A stretch of DNA of 64,000 nt from Streptomyces sp. PR69 (GTDB lineage Bacteria > Actinomycetota > Actinomycetes > Streptomycetales > Streptomycetaceae), in contig NZ_JAOWCB010000022.1 of the NCBI RefSeq assembly GCF_026420845.1, positions 1 through 64,000 on the forward strand, given 5' to 3'. Of the stretch, positions 58,595 to 64,000 are shown one piece after another (position 1 is the first letter of the stretch; every line of letters starts with the position of its first letter). A program made the position numbers and the translations under genes. A model generated the notes under the pieces. That model saw only the letters and a program-made list of their open reading frames with translations. It ran no database searches and had not been told where the DNA came from.

Positions 58595-59737
58595 CTAACG
58601 CCCGTTGAACGCGTCCTTCAGGCGGGAGAACAGCCCCTGCTGCCCCGGCTGGAACTGCCCCATCGGCCGCTCCTCGCCCCGCAGCTTCGCCAGCTCCCGC
58701 AGCAGCCGCTCCTGCTCCGGGTCCAGCTTGGACGGGGTCTGCACCTCCACATGCACGATGAGATCGCCACGGCCGCCGCCGCGCAGGTGGGTGACGCCGC
58801 GGCCGTGCAGCGGGATGGACTGGCCGGACTGGGTGCCGGGGCGGATGTCGACCTCCTCCATCCCGTCCAGCGTCTCCAGCGGGCACTTCGTGCCCAGCGC
58901 CGCCGCCGTCATCGGGATGGTCACCGTGCAGTGCAGATCGTCGCCGCGCCGCTGGAAGACGGGGTGCGACAGCTCATGGATCTCTACGTAGAGATCACCC
59001 GCGGGCCCGCCGCCGGGGCCGACCTCGCCCTCGCCCGCGAGCTGGATGCGCGTGCCGTTGTCGACCCCGGCCGGGATCTTGACGGTGAGCGTCCGCCGGG
59101 AGCGCACCCGCCCGTCGCCCGCGCACTCCGGGCACGGCGTCGGCACGACGGTGCCGAAGCCCTGGCACTGGGGGCACGGCCGCGAGGTCATGACCTGGCC
59201 CAGGAAGGACCGGGTGACCTGCGAGACCTCGCCACGGCCGCGGCACATGTCGCACGTCTGCGCGGATGTGCCGGGGGCCGCGCCCTCGCCGCTGCACGTC
59301 GTGCAGACGACGGCGGTGTCGACCTGGATGTCCTTGGTGGTGCCGAAGGCGGCCTCGGTGAGCTCGACCTCCAGGCGGATCATCGCGTCCTGGCCGCGCC
59401 GGGTCCGCGAGCGCGGTCCGCGCTGCGACGCCGTGCCGAAGAACGCGTCCATGATGTCCGAGAAGTTCCCGAACCCGCCCGCGCCGAAGCCGGCGCCCGC
59501 GCCACCGCCGCCGCCCGCCTGGGACAGCGGATCGCCGCCGAGGTCGTAGACCTGCTTCTTCTGCGGGTCCGACAGCACCTCGTACGCCGCATTGATCTCC
59601 TTGAAGCGCTCCTGCGTCTTCGGGTCCGGATTCACATCCGGGTGGAGTTCGCGCGCGAGGCGGCGAAAGGCCTTCTTGATCTCGTCCTGCGATGCATCGC
59701 GACGCACGCCGAGTACGGCGTAGTAGTCCGTGGCCAC
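58595..59737 (-). CDS. dnaJ: chaperone DnaJ (second, HrcA-linked copy)
   Basis: A 380-residue type I DnaJ. The J domain (DYYAVLGVRRDASQDEIKKAF, with HPD in LARELHPDVNPDP) is followed by a Gly/Phe linker with GGGGGAGAGFGAGGFGNF. The zinc-finger domain has four CxxCxGxG-type motifs (CTTCSGEG, CDMCRGRG, CPQCQGFG, CPECAGDG), then the substrate-binding C-terminus. It co-chaperones DnaK. The GTG start abuts the hrcA stop with no gap, so both are under the CIRCE operator. A separate dnaK-grpE-dnaJ locus is expected elsewhere in the genome. Confidence 0.96.
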   Translation of the reverse strand: MATDYYAVLGVRRDASQDEIKKAFRRLARELHPDVNPDPKTQERFKEINAAYEVLSDPQKKQVYDLGGDPLSQAGGGGGAGAGFGAGGFGNFSDIMDAFFGTASQRGPRSRTRRGQDAMIRLEVELTEAAFGTTKDIQVDTAVVCTTCSGEGAAPGTSAQTCDMCRGRGEVSQVTRSFLGQVMTSRPCPQCQGFGTVVPTPCPECAGDGRVRSRRTLTVKIPAGVDNGTRIQLAGEGEVGPGGGPAGDLYVEIHELSHPVFQRRGDDLHCTVTIPMTAAALGTKCPLETLDGMEEVDIRPGTQSGQSIPLHGRGVTHLRGGGRGDLIVHVEVQTPSKLDPEQERLLRELAKLRGEERPMGQFQPGQQGLFSRLKDAFNGR

Positions 59738-60754
59738 TTACGACTCCGCCAGGATCTGTCCGACGTAACGTGCCACTGCGCGTACCGCTCCCATCGTTCC
59801 GGGGTAGTCCATGCGGGTCGGTCCGACCACGCCGAGTTTGGCGACTGCCTCGTCGCCCGAACCGTAGCCGACCGCGACGACGGACGTGGAACTGAGCCCC
59901 TCGTGCTCATTCTCATGTCCGATCCGCACGGTCACACCGGAGTCCTTGGCCTCGCCGAACAGCTTGAGGAGCACGACCTGCTCCTCAAGCGCCTCCAGCA
60001 CCGGCCGGATGGTCAGCGGGAAATCATGCGCGAAGCGGGTCAGATTGGCGGTGCCGCCGATCATCAGCCGCTCCTCGGTCTCCTCGACCAGGGTCTCCAG
60101 CAGGGTCGCGAGCACCGTGGAGACGGTGGCCCGGTCTTCCGCTTCGAACGACTCGGGAAGGTCCTGCACCAGCTGCGGCACATCCGTGAAGCGCCGGCCG
60201 ACGACACGGGCGTTGAGCCGGGCCCGCAGATCCGCGAGCGAGGTCTCGCCGAACGGCGCGGGGCAGTCGACCATGCGCTGTTCGACCCGCCCGGTGTCCG
60301 TGATCAGCACGAGCATCAGCCGGGCGGGGGCGAGAGAGAGCAGTTCCACATGCCGGACCGTGGAGCGGGTCAGCGAGGGGTACTGGACGACGGCGACCTG
60401 CCGGGTCAGCTGCGCCAGCAGCCGCACCGTGCGCCCGACGATGTCGTCGAGGTCGACGGCCCCGTCCAGGAAATTCTGAATCGCCCGGCGCTCCGGGGAG
60501 GACAGCGGCTTCACACCCGCCAGCCTGTCCACGAACAGCCGGTAGCCCTTGTCGGTCGGGATCCGCCCGGCGCTGGTGTGCGGCTGGGCGATGAAGCCCT
60601 CCTCCTCCAGCACCGCCATGTCATTGCGGACGGTCGCGGGCGAGACGCCGAGCCGGTGACGCTCGGTGAGCGCCTTGGAGCCGACGGGCTCCTCCGTGCC
60701 GACATAGTCCTGGACGATCGCGCGCAGCACTTCGAGTCTGCGTTCGCTGAGCAC
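59738..60754 (-). CDS. hrcA: heat-inducible transcriptional repressor HrcA
   Basis: A 338-residue repressor of CIRCE-controlled chaperone genes. The N-terminal winged helix (RRLEVLRAIVQDYVGTEEPVG, GVSPATVRNDMAVLEEEGFI, HTSAGRIPTDKGYRLFVD) is diagnostic, and a GAF-like dimerisation domain and inserted domain follow. GTG 60754 (VLSERRLEV) has GGAGG 8 nt upstream. A perfect CIRCE lies about 70-100 nt further upstream, so hrcA-dnaJ is autoregulated. Confidence 0.97.
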   Translation of the reverse strand: MLSERRLEVLRAIVQDYVGTEEPVGSKALTERHRLGVSPATVRNDMAVLEEEGFIAQPHTSAGRIPTDKGYRLFVDRLAGVKPLSSPERRAIQNFLDGAVDLDDIVGRTVRLLAQLTRQVAVVQYPSLTRSTVRHVELLSLAPARLMLVLITDTGRVEQRMVDCPAPFGETSLADLRARLNARVVGRRFTDVPQLVQDLPESFEAEDRATVSTVLATLLETLVEETEERLMIGGTANLTRFAHDFPLTIRPVLEALEEQVVLLKLFGEAKDSGVTVRIGHENEHEGLSSTSVVAVGYGSGDEAVAKLGVVGPTRMDYPGTMGAVRAVARYVGQILAES

Positions 60755-60824
60755 TGCGCACACCTCCAGCTGTGGTCTCTCTCGGTCCTGCTTGGCGCCT
60801 GCTCGGCGCCTTCTGGCTTCTTGC

Positions 60825-60851
60825 CTGGCACTCACTGCGTCCGAGTGCCAG
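60825..60851. promoter_or_regulatory. CIRCE operator upstream of hrcA-dnaJ
   Basis: CTGGCACTC (60825-60833), a 9-nt spacer, and GAGTGCCAG (60843-60851) form a perfect 9-9-9 dyad matching the CIRCE consensus TTAGCACTC-N9-GAGTGCTAA except for the outer bases. HrcA binds here. Confidence 0.93.
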
Positions 60852-60941
60852 CCTTCCCCCGAGCCAGTGTACGGCCGTGGGGTACGCCCTGAGCAAGGGC
60901 GGCCGACCACGCTACCGCGAGCCGTCCCAGGTCGTTGCCAG

Positions 60942-60947
60942 TAGCGT
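60942..60947 (+). promoter_or_regulatory. leaderless -10 box of the MBL hydrolase gene
   Basis: TAGCGT ends 6 nt before ATG 60954 with no ribosome site. Confidence 0.5.
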
Positions 60948-60953
60948 CGCCGT

Positions 60954-61676
60954 ATGGACGTCAGTTGGGAAGACTTCGGCTGGGAGCGGCTGGCCGACGG
61001 GGTGGGCCGACGACGGCTTCCGGTGTGGGACGCGACCGTGGGTCTGGTGGCCGGCAGGGACGCCGTTCTGCTGTTCGACACGGGGTCCACGCTGCGTGAG
61101 GGGGCCGCGATCCGGGCCCAGACCGAGGCCCTGACGGGCGGGCGCCGCGTGACGCATATCGCACTGAGCCATCCGCACTTCGACCATGTGCTGGGCACGG
61201 CGGCCTTCTCCGGCGCCCAGGTGTACGGGGCGGTCGGCGTCGACGCCCTGATGCGGCGGGAGCGGGACGCGATCCGCGCGGACGCGGTACGGGAGGGGCT
61301 GGACGCGGCCGAGGCGGGCGAGTCCGTCGATCTGATGGTCATCCCCCAGCACGGGGTGTTCGGCGAGCAGACGCTGGACCTCGGCGGCCGCCAGGTGCTG
61401 CTGGCCAATGTGGGGCCCGGCCACACCGGCCACGATCTGGCGCTGCTGGCGCCGGGCAGCCCCGAGGTGGTGTTCTGCGGCGATCTGGTCGAGGAGTCGG
61501 GCGAGCCCCAGGCGGGCCCGGACGCCATCGCCTCGCGCTGGCCCGCCGCCCTGGACCGGCTGCTGGCGCTGGGCGGGGACGACGCGGTGTATGTGCCGGG
61601 GCACGGGGCGGTGGTCGACGCCGCGTTCGTACGGCGTCAGCGCGATGAGCTGGCGAGACGCTTCGGGGTGTCGTAA
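60954..61676 (+). CDS. MBL-fold metallohydrolase
   Basis: A 240-residue metallo-beta-lactamase-fold enzyme. ALSHPHFDHVLG carries the HxHxDH zinc motif, VGPGHTGHDLALLAPG has the next zinc histidine, VVFCGDLVEESG the bridging Asp, and VYVPGHGAVVD the last His. It is probably a thioesterase- or glyoxalase-like hydrolase. Divergent from hrcA, with the CIRCE in between and its own leaderless promoter. The substrate is unknown. Confidence 0.9.
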   Translation: MDVSWEDFGWERLADGVGRRRLPVWDATVGLVAGRDAVLLFDTGSTLREGAAIRAQTEALTGGRRVTHIALSHPHFDHVLGTAAFSGAQVYGAVGVDALMRRERDAIRADAVREGLDAAEAGESVDLMVIPQHGVFGEQTLDLGGRQVLLANVGPGHTGHDLALLAPGSPEVVFCGDLVEESGEPQAGPDAIASRWPAALDRLLALGGDDAVYVPGHGAVVDAAFVRRQRDELARRFGVS

Positions 61677-61679
61677 CGT
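61674..61679 (+). promoter_or_regulatory. -10 box of the duplicated DUF3097 start
   Basis: TAACGT, overlapping the MBL gene stop, ends 7 nt before ATG 61687, the leaderless geometry seen elsewhere in the window. Confidence 0.4.
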
Positions 61680-61686
61680 CGGCCAA

Positions 61687-61797
61687 ATGCGCAGCTACAG
61701 CCCGGACCTGACACCCCCTTGGCTGCATCTCCCGGGGGACAACCCCCGGACCCCCGGCAGAATGGCCCCCCATGCGACCGCGACACTACAGCGCTGA
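61687..61797 (+). pseudogene. duplicated 5' end of the DUF3097 gene
   Basis: A 36-codon frame begins MRSYSPDLTPPW, nearly the same as the DUF3097 start MRPRHYSADLTAPW at 61772, then diverges into LHLPGDNPRTPGR and ends out of frame at TGA 61797 inside the real gene. The intervening CCCGGGGGACAACCCCCGG resembles dispersed intergenic repeat sequence, so an insertion with local duplication is likely. If translated, it would be a leader ORF overlapping the real start by 26 nt. Confidence 0.5.
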
Positions 61798-62578
61798 CCT
61801 GACAGCCCCCTGGAAGAAATCCGCCGCCGTGCCCGAGGTGGCCGCGGAGGCGGATCTGGTGGTGGAGGAGGTCTCGACGGGCTTCTGCGGCGCGGTGATC
61901 CGCTGTGAGGCGGGGACGGTGACCCTGGAGGACCGCTTCGGCAAGCACCGGGTCTTTCCGCTCGCCCCGCGTGGCTTCCTGCTGGAGGGCGAGGTCGTCA
62001 CCCTGGTCCGCCCCTCCTCCCAGGCCCCGTCGCGCCCCGCCCGTACCGCCTCCGGCTCCCTCGCGGTGCCGGGCGCACGGGCCCGTGTCGCCCGCGCGGG
62101 GCGCATCTATGTGGAGGGCCGCCATGACGCGGAGCTGGTCGAGAAGGTGTGGGGCGACGATCTGCGCATCGAGGGCGTCGTCGTGGAGTACCTGGAGGGC
62201 GTCGACGACCTTGCCGCGATCGTCGCCGACTTCGCGCCGGGGCCGGACGCCCGGCTGGGCGTCCTGGTCGACCATCTGGTGCCGGGTTCGAAGGAGTCCC
62301 GGATCGCGGCCCGGGTCACGGGCGATGACGTCCTCGTGGTGGGCCACCCTTACGTCGACGTCTGGCAGGCGGTGAAGCCCGCCGCCCTGGGCATTGCCGC
62401 CTGGCCTGCGGTCCCGCCCGGCGAGGACTGGAAGACCGGCGTCTGCCGGGCGCTCGGCTGGCCTCCCAACACCGGGGCGGCCTGGCAGCGCGTTCTGGGC
62501 TCCGTCCGCTCCTACAAGGACCTGGAGCCGGCGCTGCTGGGCGCTGTGGAGCGGCTCATCGACTTCGTGACGGAATAA
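61772..62578 (+). CDS. DUF3097 family protein
   Basis: A 268-residue actinobacterial protein of the DUF3097 family. HYSADLTAPWKKSAAVPEV, VVEEVSTGFCGAVIRCEAG and TLEDRFGKHRVFPLAPRGFL make the N-terminal beta part. IYVEGRHDAELVEKVWGDDLR and LGVLVDHLVPGSKESRIA match a TOPRIM-like fold (E in VEGRHDAE; DHLVPGSKE), and DVWQAVKPAALGI follows. Such proteins may act on nucleic acids, but no function is established. The N-terminus is also present as a broken copy 85 nt upstream. Confidence 0.88.
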   Translation: MRPRHYSADLTAPWKKSAAVPEVAAEADLVVEEVSTGFCGAVIRCEAGTVTLEDRFGKHRVFPLAPRGFLLEGEVVTLVRPSSQAPSRPARTASGSLAVPGARARVARAGRIYVEGRHDAELVEKVWGDDLRIEGVVVEYLEGVDDLAAIVADFAPGPDARLGVLVDHLVPGSKESRIAARVTGDDVLVVGHPYVDVWQAVKPAALGIAAWPAVPPGEDWKTGVCRALGWPPNTGAAWQRVLGSVRSYKDLEPALLGAVERLIDFVTE

Positions 62579-62742
62579 GGCCCCGTATAGGGCCCGGTAC
62601 AGGGCCCCGTTGCGGGAGATCGTTCCGCAGGCTGGGCCCCCGGGCGAAGCTCTGGGGGAGGGTTGGCACAACGCCCCGTGACCGGGTACGCGCACGGGGT
62701 GCGCCCGCCCCGATCACCTGGGCCCTGGGGGCTCTGGTGCCC

Positions 62743-63975
62743 TCAGTCCACCAGGTCCCGCACCACCGCGTCCGCGAGCAGCCGCCCCCGCAGCGTCAGC
62801 GCCGCCCGCCCCGCCTCGTACGGCCCGGGTTCGAGGAGCCCGTCCGCCAGCGCCTTGCGGGAGGCGGCCAGCCCGGCGTCCCGCAGCAGCTCCAGCGGCA
62901 CTCCCTCCCGCAGCCTCAGCTCCAGCAGCACCCGCTCCACCCGGCGGTCCTCCGCCGACAGGAGTTCGCGGCCCGCGCCCGGGGAGCGTCCCTGCGCCAG
63001 GGCGGCCGCGTACGCACCCGGGTGCTTCACATTCCACCACCGCACGCCGCCGACATGGCTGTGCGCGCCAGGGCCCGCGCCCCACCAGTCCGCGCCGCGC
63101 CAGTAGAGCTCGTTGTGCAGGCAGCGGCCCGCCTCGGAGGCGGTCCAGTTCGATACCTCGTACCACTCGAAACCGGCCGCGGAGAGGGTCTCCTCGGCGA
63201 TCAGATACCGGTCCGCGTGCACGTCGTCGTCGGTCATCGGGACCTCGCCGCGCCGGATGCGCCGGGCGAGCTGGGTGCCCTCCTCGACGATCAGGGCGTA
63301 TGCCGACACATGGTCCGGGCCCGCGCCGACGGCGGCGTCGAGCGAGGCCCGCCAGTCGTCGTCGCTCTCCCCCGGCGTACCGTAGATCAGGTCGAGGTTC
63401 ACATGGTCGAAGCCGGCGGCCCGGGCCTCGGCCACGCATGCCTCCGGGCGCCCCGGGGTGTGCGTGCGGTCGAGGACCTTCAGCACATGCTGCCGGGCGC
63501 TCTGCATGCCGAAGGAGATCCGGTTGAAGCCGCCTTCCCGCAGCGCGGCCAGATAGGCGGGGTCCACGGACTCCGGGTTGGCCTCCGTGGTGATCTCCGC
63601 GTCGTCGGCGAGCCCGAACTCGTCCCGTACCGCTGTGAGCATCGCCACCAGATCGCCTGCGGCCAGCAGCGTCGGGGTGCCGCCGCCGACGAAGACGGTC
63701 CGCACCGGCCGGGGGTCGTCGCCGAGGACCTTGCGGGCGAGGCGGATCTCGTCGGCGAGCGTGGCGGCGTAGTTGTCGCGGGAGGCGAGCACGCCGCCGC
63801 TGCCGCGAAGCTCGGTGGCGGTGTAGGTGTTGAAGTCGCAGTAGCCGCAGCGGGTGGCGCAGTACGGCACATGCAGATAGAAGGCGAGCGGACGGTCCGC
63901 GGACGCGTCGAGCGCGGACGCGGGCAGGGCGCCGTCCTGAGGCACGGGCTCGCCGTCGGGCAGTACGGAAGGCAT
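62743..63975 (-). CDS. hemW: heme chaperone HemW, radical SAM family
   Basis: A 410-residue coproporphyrinogen III oxidase-like protein (HemN family, HemW clade). CATRCGYCDFNTY contains CxxxCxxC for the radical SAM [4Fe-4S] cluster. VFVGGGTPTLL, NPESVDPAYL and RISFGMQSARQHVLK bind SAM, and the C-terminal HemN domain has WWGAGPGAHSHVGG. HemW inserts heme into haemoproteins and is not the oxygen-independent oxidase itself. ATG 63975 lies 7 nt after GACAAT (leaderless); ATG 63984 overlaps that box. Confidence 0.94.
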   Translation of the reverse strand: MPSVLPDGEPVPQDGALPASALDASADRPLAFYLHVPYCATRCGYCDFNTYTATELRGSGGVLASRDNYAATLADEIRLARKVLGDDPRPVRTVFVGGGTPTLLAAGDLVAMLTAVRDEFGLADDAEITTEANPESVDPAYLAALREGGFNRISFGMQSARQHVLKVLDRTHTPGRPEACVAEARAAGFDHVNLDLIYGTPGESDDDWRASLDAAVGAGPDHVSAYALIVEEGTQLARRIRRGEVPMTDDDVHADRYLIAEETLSAAGFEWYEVSNWTASEAGRCLHNELYWRGADWWGAGPGAHSHVGGVRWWNVKHPGAYAAALAQGRSPGAGRELLSAEDRRVERVLLELRLREGVPLELLRDAGLAASRKALADGLLEPGPYEAGRAALTLRGRLLADAVVRDLVD

Positions 63976-63982
63976 GCCCTCC

Positions 63983-63988
63983 ATTGTC
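63983..63988 (-). promoter_or_regulatory. leaderless -10 box of hemW
   Basis: GACAAT on the minus strand ends 7 nt before ATG 63975. Confidence 0.5.
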
Positions 63989-64000
63989 CGTCACCGGCGG

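Overview
The window is a GC-rich chromosomal segment of a Streptomyces-type actinomycete. The evidence is strong third-position G+C bias, many GTG starts, TAGNNT-type -10 boxes, twin-arginine and lipobox exports, helix-turn-helix/DUF397 modules, and a core gene order (ppdK, dusB, glyS, znuACB-zur, uppS, recO, leuA, era, ybeY, phoH, rnz, rsmE, dnaJ-hrcA, hemW) that I know from Streptomyces chromosomes. I see no rRNA, tRNA, IS element, prophage or CRISPR array.

Layout. 0.1-1.5 kb: a PLP-dependent dehydratase and a 58-residue zinc-ribbon protein. 1.7-6.5 kb: assimilatory nitrite reduction (an FAD oxidoreductase with a repetitive insert, nirB, nirD) behind a GlnR-like box. 6.6-10.7 kb: an SDR, a DUF4287 protein, a Tat-exported PhoX-like phosphatase and a winged-helix regulator. 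11.4-14.1 kb: pyruvate phosphate dikinase. 14.5-20.3 kb: an ABC importer operon with a HAD phosphatase and a divergent GntR/HutC regulator. 20.3-28.7 kb: dusB, a small zinc-ribbon gene, glyS, the zinc importer znuACB with Zur, uppS and recO.

29.0-31.9 kb holds the most interesting system: a family 2 encapsulin shell protein carrying a cyclic-nucleotide-binding domain. It overlaps a SufS-like cysteine desulfurase with a long disordered N-terminus (likely cargo), and it is preceded by a cysteine-rich upstream ORF whose stop overlaps the shell start. This looks like a sulfur-handling nanocompartment with possible cysteine-responsive leader control. 32.0-36.1 kb is accessory: an anchored unknown, an XRE/DUF397 module with small partners, and a TerB-like protein. 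leuA (36.3-38.0 kb) has a leader peptide with four consecutive Leu codons. 38.3-41.5 kb holds a protealysin-like M4 protease, a Tat-exported bicovalent flavin oxidase and an emfourin-like protease inhibitor.

41.7-51.8 kb is a minus-strand core run: era (with an unusual insertion), a WxL-type surface protein pair, a zinc-ligand-less cytidine-deaminase-like protein, a CorC/CNNM protein, ybeY, phoH, a PfkB kinase, rnz and a HIT protein. 52.3-58.4 kb: a tricorn-type protease, a lipoprotein, rsmE and a nitronate monooxygenase. 58.6-64.0 kb: dnaJ-hrcA under a CIRCE operator, a divergent MBL hydrolase, a DUF3097 gene whose 5' end is duplicated, and hemW.

Recurrent features. Many genes have a -10-like hexamer only 6-8 nt before the start codon, as expected for leaderless transcripts, and this helped choose starts. 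Two copies of a ~200-bp dispersed repeat with the palindrome CCGGGGGCTTAAGCCCCCGG follow era and dnaJ. Several gene-free stretches contain degenerate tandem repeats. Names rest on motif and family recognition from the sequence alone; no database search was run.
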